From the IMG/VR virus record IMGVR_UViG_3300028422_001975, positions 1 through 45,740 of that record: a DNA stretch of 45,740 nucleotides; one strand, written 5' to 3'. This document shows, piece after piece, positions 15,328 through 23,322 of the stretch. The notes beneath the pieces are model-generated. The model ran no database searches, was not told the origin of the DNA, and saw nothing but the letters and a program-made list of their open reading frames with translations. This stretch comes from a virus. Made by a program: the position numbers and the translations under genes. Every line of letters begins with the position of its first letter. Positions within the stretch are counted from its first letter, which is position 1.

Positions 15328-16590
15328 ATGGACCTCGTATTCGCGCCGAGCCAGGTAGAGTCCTGGCCGATTGCCCGGCTGCGCCCCTATGCCCGCAATG
15401 CCAAGACGCATGGCGACGACCAGGTGGCGAAGATCGCCGCCAGCATGGCCAAGTTCGGCTGGACCGTGCCCTGCATGGTGGCCGACGACGGCGAACTGAT
15501 CGCGGGCCATGGCCGGGTGCTGGCCGCGACGATGCTTGGCCTGACCGAAGTGCCGGTGATCCGGCTGAGCCACCTCGACGAGGCGGAACGCCGCGCCTAC
15601 CGGATCGCCGACAACAAGCTGACCGAACTGGGCGAATGGGACGAGGCGCTGCTGCGCGACGAGATCGCGGGGCTGCTGGCTGAGGATTTCGACCTGACCC
15701 TGCTCGGCATCAACGATGATGAGCTTGACGCACTGTTGCGGGATCCTGAGGCGCTGGGCGGGGAAGGTCCGGTCGAGGGCGAGGACGACGTTCCGGAATT
15801 GCCGGTCACTCCGGTGTCGGTGCCGGGCGACGTCTGGCAGCTGGGCGCGCACCGGCTGATCTGTGGCGACAGCACCGCGGCGGAAGTGGTCGGGCGGCTG
15901 CTGGGCGATGTGCGCCCCCTGCTGATGGTCACCGACCCGCCCTATGGCGTGGAGTACGATCCCTCCTGGCGCAACCAGGCGGGCGCGGCCAAGACCAAAC
16001 GCACCGGCAAGGTGCTGAACGACGACCGGGCCGACTGGCGCGAGGCATGGGCGCTGTTCCCCGGCGACGTCGCCTATGTCTGGCACGGCGCGCTGCATGC
16101 CGCGACCGTGGCGGACAGCCTGACCGCTGCTGGTTTCGCGATCCGGTCGCAAATCATCTGGGCGAAGGACCGGCTGGTCCTCAGCCGCGGCGATTACCAC
16201 TGGCAGCATGAACCCTGCTGGTATGCGGTGCGCGCCAAGGGAAAGGGTCACTGGGCCGGGGACCGCAAGCAGACGACGCTGTGGCAGATCGCCAACCGGG
16301 ATCAGGACGCCGACACCGTGCACGGCACCCAGAAGCCGGTCGAGTGCATGCGCCGCCCGATCCTGAACAATTCCAGCCCCGGCCAGGCAGTCTACGAGCC
16401 CTTCATGGGCTCCGGCACCACGCTGATCGCGGCCGAGTCCACCGGCCGGGTCTGCTTCGGGGTCGAGTTGAACCCGGCCTATGTCGATGTGGCCGTCGAG
16501 CGCTGGCAATCCTTCACCGGTCAGGAGGCGCTGCTCGCAGAAACCGGCGAGACCTTCGCCGCCCTCCAGGCAAAGCGGCTTGCGGCATGA
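15328..16590 (+). CDS. ParB-domain/DNA methyltransferase fusion 1
   Basis: A 420-residue fusion. Residues 10-140 are a ParB/Srx-like N-terminal domain (IARLRPYARNAKTH, GELIAGHGRVLAA, AYRIADNKLTELGEWD). Residues 165-400 are a beta-class amino-methyltransferase with catalytic motif IV TDPPYG (DPPY at 203-206) ahead of the SAM motif FMGSGTT (about 358-364) and FGVELNPAYVDVAVERW. The order DPPY then FxGxG is that of N6-adenine or N4-cytosine methylases. Such phage fusions are usually orphan methylases protecting phage DNA. It overlaps the next gene by ATGA. No strong Shine-Dalgarno sequence is seen before the ATG. Confidence 0.9.
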   Translation: MDLVFAPSQVESWPIARLRPYARNAKTHGDDQVAKIAASMAKFGWTVPCMVADDGELIAGHGRVLAATMLGLTEVPVIRLSHLDEAERRAYRIADNKLTELGEWDEALLRDEIAGLLAEDFDLTLLGINDDELDALLRDPEALGGEGPVEGEDDVPELPVTPVSVPGDVWQLGAHRLICGDSTAAEVVGRLLGDVRPLLMVTDPPYGVEYDPSWRNQAGAAKTKRTGKVLNDDRADWREAWALFPGDVAYVWHGALHAATVADSLTAAGFAIRSQIIWAKDRLVLSRGDYHWQHEPCWYAVRAKGKGHWAGDRKQTTLWQIANRDQDADTVHGTQKPVECMRRPILNNSSPGQAVYEPFMGSGTTLIAAESTGRVCFGVELNPAYVDVAVERWQSFTGQEALLAETGETFAALQAKRLAA

Positions 16591-17909
16591 ACGCGCCCCT
16601 CCTGCCCGGACGGATCGAGCATTGGCCCCTCGCCCGTCTCCGGCCCTATGCCCGGAATGCCAAGACCCACGACGCCGATCAGGTCGCGAAGATCGCCGCC
16701 AGCATGGCCGAGTTCGGCTGGACCGTCCCCTGCCTCGTCGCCGCGGAAGGCGAGTTGATCGCAGGCCATGGCCGCGTTCTGGCCGCGGCCCAGCTCGGGC
16801 TGACCGAGGCGCCGGTCATCGTGCTGGGCCATCTTACAGAGGCACAGCGACGCGCCTACCGCATCGCCGACAACAAGCTGACCGAACTGGGCGGGTGGGA
16901 CGAGGCGCTGCTGCTCGAGGAACTGCGCGGGCTGATGGCCGAGGACTTCGACCTAGGGCTGATCGGGATCCCCGAGGATGAACTGGACGCGCTGCTGAAC
17001 GATGCCGATGACCGCGCGCCCATCGACGATCACACCGCCGACACCATCCCTGACGCTCCGGCTGACCCGATCACTCGCCCCAGCGATGTCTGGGCGCTGG
17101 GCGACCACCGGCTGATCTGCGGCGATGCTACCGATTCTGCCGTGGTGGCCCGGCTGATGGACGGGGCGCAGGCGTCGCTGATGTTCACATCCCCGCCCTA
17201 TGCCCAGCAGCGCGACTATGGCGCGGCGAAGGAAAAGGTCGGCGATTGGGATGCGCTGATGCAAGGGGTCTTTGGCGCGGCGCCTGTCACCGCCGATGCC
17301 CAGCTGCTGGTCAACCTCGGCCTCGTCCACCGCGACGGCGAGTGGATCCCGTATTGGGAAGCCTGGCTCGACTGGATGCGCGCGCAGGGCTGGCGGCGCT
17401 TCGGCTGGTATGTCTGGGACCAGGGGCCGGGCCTTCCCGGCGACTGGAACGGGCGGCTGGCGCCCTCGCACGAGTTCATCTTCCACTTCAACCGCCAGCC
17501 GCGGAAGCCGAACAAAACGGTGGAGAGCAAGCACGCGGGCGAAACCCTCGGCGGGGGCGGCCTGCGCGCGGCCGACGGCACGGTCCACCGCAAGACCGGC
17601 TACGGCAACGCCATCCAGAGCCACCGGATCCCCGACAGCGTATTCCGGATCATGCGCCACAAGGGCGGGCTGGGCGCGGCCGGATCGCACCCGGCCGTGT
17701 TCCCCGTGGCGCTGGTCGAGGCGGTTCTGGAAGCCTTCACGGATCCCGGCGACCTGGTGTTCGAACCCTTCTGCGGCTCTGGCACCCAGCTGATCGTCGC
17801 GGAACGCACCGGGCGGCGCTGCTGCGCGGTGGAACTGGACCCGGTCTATTGCGACGTGGCGGTGCGGCGGTGGGAGTTGGCGACGGGGAGGAAGGCCAGC
17901 CGCGATTGA
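16587..17909 (+). CDS. ParB-domain/DNA methyltransferase fusion 2 (tandem paralogue)
   Basis: A 440-residue second fusion starting at the ATG that overlaps the stop of the first. The ParB-like N-terminus is nearly the same as in the upstream gene (LARLRPYARNAKTHDADQVAKI, GELIAGHGRVLAAAQ, AYRIADNKLTELGGWDEALL). The methylase half differs: motif IV is TSPPY (201-205) rather than TDPPY, followed by an insert (AQQRDYGAAKEKVGDWD), and the SAM motif is FCGSGTQ (about 394-400). TSPPY is typical of N4-cytosine or certain N6-adenine methylases, so the paralogues probably modify different targets. The first part looks like a recent duplication, the second like a replaced catalytic module. Confidence 0.9.
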   Translation: MNAPLLPGRIEHWPLARLRPYARNAKTHDADQVAKIAASMAEFGWTVPCLVAAEGELIAGHGRVLAAAQLGLTEAPVIVLGHLTEAQRRAYRIADNKLTELGGWDEALLLEELRGLMAEDFDLGLIGIPEDELDALLNDADDRAPIDDHTADTIPDAPADPITRPSDVWALGDHRLICGDATDSAVVARLMDGAQASLMFTSPPYAQQRDYGAAKEKVGDWDALMQGVFGAAPVTADAQLLVNLGLVHRDGEWIPYWEAWLDWMRAQGWRRFGWYVWDQGPGLPGDWNGRLAPSHEFIFHFNRQPRKPNKTVESKHAGETLGGGGLRAADGTVHRKTGYGNAIQSHRIPDSVFRIMRHKGGLGAAGSHPAVFPVALVEAVLEAFTDPGDLVFEPFCGSGTQLIVAERTGRRCCAVELDPVYCDVAVRRWELATGRKASRD

Positions 17910-18008
17910 CCAGTTGGCCCGAACTTGCGAATGTTCGCCCAGAAGGAGAATGGGAAATCGGCCTACCGCCTTCGGTACTTGAATGGTCGAATTTCGCCGG
18001 AGCAGTTG

Positions 18009-19007
18009 ATGCGTAGCCCTTCCCTTTCGTCCCCCGGCAAAGCCGACCAACTCATCGATATCTTTGAACGCGAGATGGAGGTCGAATACCGGGGCGAGCG
18101 GTATCGGGTTCGCGACAATGGTTCCGCGCATCGTCTGCCCCAGAAACGGCAGAAGACCAGACCGCTTGATGACCAATGGACCTTTGGGCGGCAGGGGTTG
18201 TCGACTGGCTACATGTATCTGAGCGGCGTGCCCGTTCATCGGATCATCTGCTGGGCTTTTCATGGCGAGCCGCCCACCGACCGCCATGTCGTTGATCACA
18301 TCGACACGAACAGGGCAAACAATCGACCGGAAAACCTGCGGTGGGTCACGCGGCTGGAAAACGTGCTGCTAAACGAAATCTCTGCTCGGCGCATCGAACT
18401 GGTCTACGGTTCGATTGAAGCCTTCTTCGCTGATCCCACCCGGGTCCAGACCGATAAGGTGTTTCCCGACATATCCTGGATGCGCACCTTGACGAAGGAC
18501 GAGGCGGCAGCCGCAAAAGCGCGTTTGCAGGAATGGGCAAAGAGCGGCTCTGTCCCAAGCGGTGGCGCGCTGGCCGAGTGGCTTTATGGGACACGAGAGC
18601 GGGCAAGCTATGAACCACCGCCGGAAGAATATGAGTCGCTGACACCGTCTGTCGTGCAGGTCAAATGGAAGGTGCCGACAGAATTCCCACTTTGTCCGGA
18701 GGCAGTGACCGAGGACGCGCTCGAACGCTACGCGGAAAACCTGAAGTTTGGCCGTGTTTTCGCACGAAACCATCTCTACCAGAGTTTGGTCGTGCAACAT
18801 GGCATGACCGAGGACAGCCTCGTGGTTCTTACTCACGATCCTAGCGACAATGCGATCAAGGACTGGGCGGTCGCGCATGTCGGTGTCCGCGGCGAATTCT
18901 TCTACCACCGCAGCGAACACCAGTATTTTACCCTGCAGGGGGCCCTCAAGACTTTCTGTGAACTGACCGGCGACAGCTACGACGACTGCATGGACGACTA
19001 CTGCTGA
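18009..19007 (+). CDS. HNH endonuclease family protein
   Basis: A 332-residue protein. An HNH core is present in the first third: VPVHRIICWAFHG, then VVDHIDTNRANNRPENLRWVTRLENVLLN, with the His-Asn-His pattern in HRI, DHID and NNRPENL as in phage HNH homing-type enzymes. The remainder (about 120-332) is not recognised and ends with an acidic DDCMDDYC. ATG 18009 is chosen because GGAG (17999-18002) lies 6 nt upstream; ATG 17931 or TTG 17925 in the same frame would add up to 28 residues but lack a ribosome-binding site. It could be a free-standing homing endonuclease, a packaging-associated nuclease, or the partner of the adjacent methylases. Confidence 0.75.
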   Translation: MRSPSLSSPGKADQLIDIFEREMEVEYRGERYRVRDNGSAHRLPQKRQKTRPLDDQWTFGRQGLSTGYMYLSGVPVHRIICWAFHGEPPTDRHVVDHIDTNRANNRPENLRWVTRLENVLLNEISARRIELVYGSIEAFFADPTRVQTDKVFPDISWMRTLTKDEAAAAKARLQEWAKSGSVPSGGALAEWLYGTRERASYEPPPEEYESLTPSVVQVKWKVPTEFPLCPEAVTEDALERYAENLKFGRVFARNHLYQSLVVQHGMTEDSLVVLTHDPSDNAIKDWAVAHVGVRGEFFYHRSEHQYFTLQGALKTFCELTGDSYDDCMDDYC

Positions 19008-19011
19008 TCGA

Positions 19012-19581
19012 TCAGCTACCTTCAGGGAGCCGGTACACCATCCCCCTGCCCTCGACCTTGTCTGCTGCGATTGGCAGACCCAGCTTCTTCTTCAGAGCGC
19101 CAGAGATGCTGCCCCTGACCGTATGTGCCAGCCACCCGGTGGCTTCGACCATCTCGGCGACCGTCGCGCCCTCGGGGCGCTGCAGCATGGCGATGATCTG
19201 GGCCTGCTTGGTGCCAGCGCGGATGGCGACGGGCGTCGCGTTGTCGGTGTCGTCGGGCGTGCGCTCTGCCTCTTGCTTCGGCTTCGCCTTCCGCGCGCTG
19301 GCGACAGCGGTGGCCACCACCGGCTCGATCCCGATGGCCTCCAGCCCGGCCTCGGTCGCGATCAGCGTGGTGCCGTGGCCGTCACCGGTCTCGCGCCACA
19401 TCGGCTCATGGCGGCGCAGGTTGGCCTCGACCTCCTCGAGCCAGCCGCGGGTGATCATCTTGCCGACGACCATCTTGGCGGCGGCGCCTACCAGCCCCTC
19501 GGGCAGTGGCAGGGCGAGATTGCCGGGCCGGGTCGCGGCGCGGGACAGGATCAAGGACTGGGTGTCGGACGGGGTGGTCAT
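19012..19581 (-). CDS. DUF3489 domain-containing protein
   Basis: A 189-residue protein, last gene of a leftward operon that converges with the HNH gene (4-nt gap). The C-terminal 70 residues (GTKQAQIIAMLQRPEGATVA, ATGWLAHTVRGSISGALKKK, VEGRGMVYRLPEG) are the DUF3489 winged-helix-like domain. Members are common in alphaproteobacterial phages and mobile elements and have no established function; DNA binding is likely from the fold. The ATG at 19579-19581 is preceded by GGAGG, which is paired in a hairpin. Confidence 0.85.
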   Translation of the reverse strand: MTTPSDTQSLILSRAATRPGNLALPLPEGLVGAAAKMVVGKMITRGWLEEVEANLRRHEPMWRETGDGHGTTLIATEAGLEAIGIEPVVATAVASARKAKPKQEAERTPDDTDNATPVAIRAGTKQAQIIAMLQRPEGATVAEMVEATGWLAHTVRGSISGALKKKLGLPIAADKVEGRGMVYRLPEGS

Positions 19582-19585
19582 CGGG

Positions 19586-19631
19586 GCCTCCGTGGCTGTG
19601 GGCGCGCGGTGTGCGCGCCTTCTACGGAGGC
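19586..19631 (-). promoter_or_regulatory. Leader hairpin sequestering the DUF3489 ribosome-binding site
   Basis: On the minus strand GCCTCCGT (19631-19624) pairs perfectly with ACGGAGGC (19593-19586). Nested inside, GGCGCGC (19619-19613) pairs with GCGCGCC (19607-19601) over a 5-nt loop. The 3' arm of the outer stem contains the GGAGG Shine-Dalgarno sequence, 5 nt before the ATG, so folding should mask it. A third perfect stem (GCCCCGTC/GACGGGGC, 19634-19654) lies just upstream. Translational control of this gene is inferred from the pairing. Confidence 0.55.
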
Positions 19632-19677
19632 AAGCCCCGTCGTGCTGACGGGGCAGCCGTCGCGCCGTGTGGGCGCG

Positions 19678-19905
19678 TCAGGCGGCGTGTTCGCCCTCGC
19701 CAAAGAGGAAGTCCGTGATCTTGCGCAGATCAGCAGCAACGCTGTTGAGCGATCCGACGGCGCCCCAATTGATGGCGTCTGGATCGAATTCGAAATGGTC
19801 GTCGCTGAGGGCCTTCAGGCGCTCCAGCATCGTGTCGATCTCGGCCTTGGCGGCGATGAAGGCGTCGAGGGCCTTGTCGTTCGAGGCGGCGCGGCGGATG
19901 GTCAT
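19678..19905 (-). CDS. Small hypothetical phage protein
   Basis: A 75-residue acidic helical protein. The ATG at 19903-19905 (MTIRRAASNDKAL) is preferred because GAAGGA lies about 9 nt upstream; an in-frame ATG at 19932 has no ribosome-binding site. It contains FIAAKAEIDTMLERLKAL, DHFEFDPDAINWG and a helical C-terminus. I recall relatives in rhodobacterial prophages without function. It lies in the leftward operon with three other small genes. Confidence 0.6.
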   Translation of the reverse strand: MTIRRAASNDKALDAFIAAKAEIDTMLERLKALSDDHFEFDPDAINWGAVGSLNSVAADLRKITDFLFGEGEHAA

Positions 19906-20016
19906 GGCGGGGCATCCTTCGGTGAGTTGCATCGTTCTGGTGCCAACACCATCGCTCTGTCGGGCGAATGATCGTAGGCAAATCGGAGCAATATCAGTGC
20001 GTTCTGATCACTCCGG

Positions 20017-20238
20017 TCAGATCAGGCGCATCTCGGCCAGCGCGCGGCTGACGGCACCCAGCTGGGCGGTCGGCAGTTCGATCTTCAGGTGCGACAGGAC
20101 GTCGGACGCCTCGGCCGGGATCCCGCTCTCGCGCAGCGCCTGCTCGATGACTTCGGCGATGGCGTCCGGGCGGCTCAGGTCGAAGCCCTCGGGAAGGGTG
20201 GAGTAGTCGATGCGGATTGTGGTGATGGCCATGGTCAT
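20017..20238 (-). CDS. Small hypothetical phage protein
   Basis: A 73-residue ORF starting MTMAITTIRIDYSTLPEGF. GAGGAGG is 8 nt before the ATG at 20236-20238, which fixes this start rather than the longer open frame to 20292. The predicted fold is a short strand followed by helices (AIAEVIEQALRESGIP, LGAVSRALAEMRLI). No family recognised. It begins 13 nt after the stop of the preceding leftward gene, so the two are one transcript. Confidence 0.6.
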   Translation of the reverse strand: MTMAITTIRIDYSTLPEGFDLSRPDAIAEVIEQALRESGIPAEASDVLSHLKIELPTAQLGAVSRALAEMRLI

Positions 20239-20251
20239 GTCAGCGGCCTCC

Positions 20252-20446
20252 TCAGCGCCGTGCTGCGGCGAGACCCGCGGCATAGGCCTCAATCAGTGCG
20301 GCGCGGATCGACCAGACGGCAACATCGTGGAAATCCAGCCCGTCGCTGTTCCGGGTGTCCAGCGTCTCGACGAAGAAGTGGCGCTTCGCGATGTCGAGCA
20401 TCAGCGCCTCGGGCGCGTTGGGGGCGGGTTTGGCAGTTGTGGTCAT
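20252..20446 (-). CDS. Small hypothetical phage protein, first of the leftward operon
   Basis: A 64-residue ORF starting MTTTAKPAPNAPEALMLDIA. GGAG lies 8 nt before the ATG at 20444-20446. It contains RHFFVETLDTRNSDGLDFHD and an Ala-rich helix at the C-terminus (WSIRAALIEAYAAGLAAA). I recall similar 60-70-residue proteins in Rhodobacter prophages, directly before the terminase genes and in the opposite direction. No function known. The leftward promoter should lie in 20447-20569. Confidence 0.6.
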   Translation of the reverse strand: MTTTAKPAPNAPEALMLDIAKRHFFVETLDTRNSDGLDFHDVAVWSIRAALIEAYAAGLAAARR

Positions 20447-20503
20447 GGTCTGGTCTCCGATCCAGGGGTGAGTTCCTGATCGCAGAATCGCTCCAGAGGG
20501 GGA

Positions 20504-20551
20504 GATAATCAACGGCAATGATTATCTTTTTCTGCTTATTTTCAATATATT
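20504..20551. promoter_or_regulatory. Divergent control region: operator-like dyad and possible late promoter
   Basis: GATAATCA (20504-20511) and TGATTATC (20519-20526) form a perfect 8-bp dyad with a 7-nt spacer, followed by a T run. The following stretch is strikingly A+T-rich for this genome. A possible rightward promoter is TTATCT (20522-20527), 18-nt spacer, TATATT (20546-20551), overlapping the dyad and ending 18 bp before the terminase ATG at 20570. It lies between the leftward small genes and the whole structural operon, so a switch point is expected here. The exact promoter is a guess. Confidence 0.45.
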
Positions 20552-20569
20552 GACAGGCATCACAGCGCC

Positions 20570-21106
20570 ATGAAGGGTATGAGCGAACGCGAGTATGCGG
20601 CCCATTCCGGCCTGTCCCGCGGCGGGGTGCAGAAGGCGCGCAAGAACGGGCGGTTGGTTGTCCATGACGACGGGTCGATCAACGCCGCCGCCTCGGATGT
20701 GCGGCGGGCGGAGATGACGGACCCCGACCAGCAACGCCGGTCATTTGGTGGCGATGGGCTGGCCAGCGGCCCCGGAGACACGACTTCGTATATCAAGGCG
20801 CGCACGGCGCTGACGGTCTATGCGGCGCAGGAACGGCAGCTGGCGGTCCAGAAGAAGAAGGGCGCGCTGGTCGACCGTGCACGGGCGGAGACCCTCGTCT
20901 TCCGCCTGGCGCGGCAGGAACGGGATGTCTGGGTGACCTGGCCCGGACGGGTGGCCGCGCTGATGGCGGCACAGATCATGGCGGAGGTGGAACGGCAATC
21001 CGGGGCATCGGTGACGATCGAGACGGCGATCATGCAGAGGGTGCTGGAAGCCCATGTCCGCGAACAGCTCGACGCCCTCGCCGACCTCAGGGTCTCGCTT
21101 GCATGA
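20570..21106 (+). CDS. Terminase small subunit
   Basis: DNA-recognition subunit of the packaging terminase. In the 178-residue product, residues 4-45 form an Nu1-like helix-turn-helix (SEREYAAHSGLSRGGVQKA). A central helical segment (YIKARTALTVYAAQERQLAV) serves as oligomerisation coiled coil. The C-terminal part (LVFRLARQERDVWVTWPGRV, AAQIMAEVERQSGAS) matches small terminases I recall paired with GpA-type large subunits. No Shine-Dalgarno sequence precedes the ATG and the putative -10 is close, so a very short leader is possible. It overlaps the large-subunit frame by 53 bp. Confidence 0.8.
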   Translation: MKGMSEREYAAHSGLSRGGVQKARKNGRLVVHDDGSINAAASDVRRAEMTDPDQQRRSFGGDGLASGPGDTTSYIKARTALTVYAAQERQLAVQKKKGALVDRARAETLVFRLARQERDVWVTWPGRVAALMAAQIMAEVERQSGASVTIETAIMQRVLEAHVREQLDALADLRVSLA

Positions 21107-23105
21107 TGAGGACGACCGCAACGATCTGACCGAGGGTCTCGACCTCGGCTTCGACGGCGCCGAGGATCTTCTGCGGGTCTGGCGGCAGGGGATGCGCCCC
21201 GACCCGAACCTGACGGTGTCGGAATGGGCGGATCAGCATCGCTGGCTGTCCTCGCGCGGCGCGGCGGAGCCGGGGCGGTATCGCACCGCCCGCGCGCCCT
21301 ATCTGCGCGAGATCATGGATGCGCTCTCGCCCAGCCATCCGGCCCAGCGCATCACCTTCATGAAGGCGGCGCAGGTCGGGGCCACGGAAGCGGGCAACAA
21401 CTGGATCGGCTTCGTCATCCATCACGCGCCGGGGCCGATGCTGGCGGTGCTGCCGAGCCTGGAATTGGCGAAGCGCACCTCGCGGGGCCGTCTTGATCCC
21501 CTGATCGCGGACAGCCCGGCCCTGCGGGAACGGGTGAACCCGGCCCGATCCCGCGATGCGGGCAACTCGATGCTGTCGAAGGAATTCCCCGGCGGCATCC
21601 TGGTGCTGACCGGCGCGAACTCCGCCACTGGCCTGCGGTCGATGCCCGCGCGCTATGTCTTTCTCGACGAGGTCGACGCCTATCCGGCCTCGGCCGACGA
21701 GGAAGGCGATCCGGTCACGCTGGCCGAGGCGCGGACGACGACCTTCTCGCATCGGCGCAAGGTGTTCATGGTCTCAACGCCGACGATCCGGGGGCTGTCC
21801 CGGATCGAGCGGGAATTCGAAGCATCGGATCAGAGGCGGTACTTCGTGCCCTGCCCGCATTGCGGGGCGATGCAGTGGCTGCAGTTCGACCGCCTGCGCT
21901 GGGCAAAGGGGAAGCCGGAAACGGCGGCCTATCACTGCGAGGGCTGCGAACGGCCCATTGCCGAGCACCACAAGACCGAGATGCTGGCCAAGGGGGAATG
22001 GCGGGCGACTGCGGTGTCCAGGGATCCGAAGGCCATCGGTTTCCACCTCTCGGCGCTCTATTCGCCCTTGGGGTGGAAAAGCTGGTCCGATGTCGCGCGG
22101 GAATGGCTGGCGGCGCAAGGCTCGGACGAAACGCTGCGCGCCGCGCGCAACACGCTTCTCGGCGAGACATGGGTCGAGTCGGGCGACGCGCCGGAATGGC
22201 AACGGCTGGCGGATCGGCGGGAGGCTTGGAAGACGGGCACGGTCCCCATGGCGGGGCTGTTCCTGACCGCTGGAGCCGACGTCCAGAGGGACCGGATCGA
22301 GGTCGACATCTGGGCTTGGGGTCGGGGCCTCGAAAGCTGGCTTGTCGATCATATCGTCATTCCCGGCGGGCCTGACGATCCGGCGGCATGGGACAAGCTG
22401 ACGGCTGTGTTGGGACAGAGCTGGCAGCACGCCAACGGCGCCTTCATGACCGTGGCACGGCTCGGCATCGACACCGGCTACGAAGCGGCGGCCGTCTATG
22501 GCTGGTCGCGCAAGGTCGGGTTTGAGCAAGTCGCGCCGCTGAAGGGCCTTGAGGGCTTCAACCGGTCGGCGCCGGTCTCCGGCCCGACCTATGTCGATGC
22601 GACCGTGGCTGGCCGCCGCCTGCGCCGCGGGGCCCGGCTCTGGTCGGTGGCCACGGCGACGTTCAAGGCAGAGACCTACCGCTTCCTGCGGATTGAACGG
22701 CCGAGTGACGAGGATCGCGCGCTGGGCATTCTCGATGCGTCTGGGACCGTGCACATCCCAGGCTGGGCCGACACCGAATGGCTGAAGCAGCTGGTGGCGG
22801 AACAGCTGGTCACGATCCGCAACAAGCGCGGCTATGCCCATCAGGAATGGCAGAAGATGCGCGAGCGGAACGAGGCGCTGGACTGCCGGGTCTATGCCCG
22901 TGCCGCGGCATGGATCCTCGGCGCCGACCGCTGGGACGAGGCCACCTGGCGGCGGCTCGAAGCACAGGCAGGCGTCGAAACGCGCATGCCCGCCGCCGTG
23001 CCCGCGGCAACGGAAATGGCAGCATCGGCCGCACCGAAGGCCGGAACGCTGACCACGCCACGTCGGAAACGGCGGGCCTACACCCCGAACTTCATGAGGG
23101 ACTGA
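21054..23105 (+). CDS. terL: Terminase large subunit, lambda GpA family
   Basis: Packaging ATPase and nuclease. The 683-residue product matches the GpA family: adaptor segment (PDPNLTVSEWADQHRWLSSR), Walker A-like KAAQVGATE (104-112), Walker B FLDEVDAYP (DEVD at 205-208), coupling motif VSTPT (240-244), and a zinc-ribbon-like CPHC (267-270) with CEGC (295-298). The nuclease half (ADVQRDRIEVDIWAWGRGLE, then GIDTGYEAAAVYGW) follows. The ATG at 21054 lies 53 bp inside the small-subunit gene; TTG 21099 is a possible shorter start. GpA-type terminases usually make cohesive ends, so a cos rather than pac mechanism is expected. Confidence 0.95.
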   Translation: MSANSSTPSPTSGSRLHDEDDRNDLTEGLDLGFDGAEDLLRVWRQGMRPDPNLTVSEWADQHRWLSSRGAAEPGRYRTARAPYLREIMDALSPSHPAQRITFMKAAQVGATEAGNNWIGFVIHHAPGPMLAVLPSLELAKRTSRGRLDPLIADSPALRERVNPARSRDAGNSMLSKEFPGGILVLTGANSATGLRSMPARYVFLDEVDAYPASADEEGDPVTLAEARTTTFSHRRKVFMVSTPTIRGLSRIEREFEASDQRRYFVPCPHCGAMQWLQFDRLRWAKGKPETAAYHCEGCERPIAEHHKTEMLAKGEWRATAVSRDPKAIGFHLSALYSPLGWKSWSDVAREWLAAQGSDETLRAARNTLLGETWVESGDAPEWQRLADRREAWKTGTVPMAGLFLTAGADVQRDRIEVDIWAWGRGLESWLVDHIVIPGGPDDPAAWDKLTAVLGQSWQHANGAFMTVARLGIDTGYEAAAVYGWSRKVGFEQVAPLKGLEGFNRSAPVSGPTYVDATVAGRRLRRGARLWSVATATFKAETYRFLRIERPSDEDRALGILDASGTVHIPGWADTEWLKQLVAEQLVTIRNKRGYAHQEWQKMRERNEALDCRVYARAAAWILGADRWDEATWRRLEAQAGVETRMPAAVPAATEMAASAAPKAGTLTTPRRKRRAYTPNFMRD

Positions 23106-23320
23106 TGGACCTGGAACGCATGCAGGCCCTGCTGACCGCGCTGCAGGAAGCCCGCTTCGCCGGGCTGCGCAGCGTCAGCTATGACGGCAAGACCGTGACC
23201 TATGGCACGGACGCCGAACTGGCGGCGGCCATCCGGGATCTGGAGGGGCGGATCGGAGCGGCCAGCGGCACGTCTGCCCGGCGCCGTCGGTGGGGCACCG
23301 TCGCGACCAAGGGGCTTTGA
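23105..23320 (+). CDS. gpW-like head-tail joining protein
   Basis: A 71-residue protein starting at an ATG that overlaps the terminase stop (TGATG), with GAGGG upstream. The sequence MDLERMQALLTALQEARFAG, VSYDGKTVTYGTDAELAAAI, DLEGRIGA has the helix, beta-hairpin, helix pattern of the gpW family, which closes the capsid portal before tail attachment. Size and position between terminase and portal match lambda W. The C-terminus is short and basic. Confidence 0.85.
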   Translation: MDLERMQALLTALQEARFAGLRSVSYDGKTVTYGTDAELAAAIRDLEGRIGAASGTSARRRRWGTVATKGL

Positions 23321-23322
23321 CC

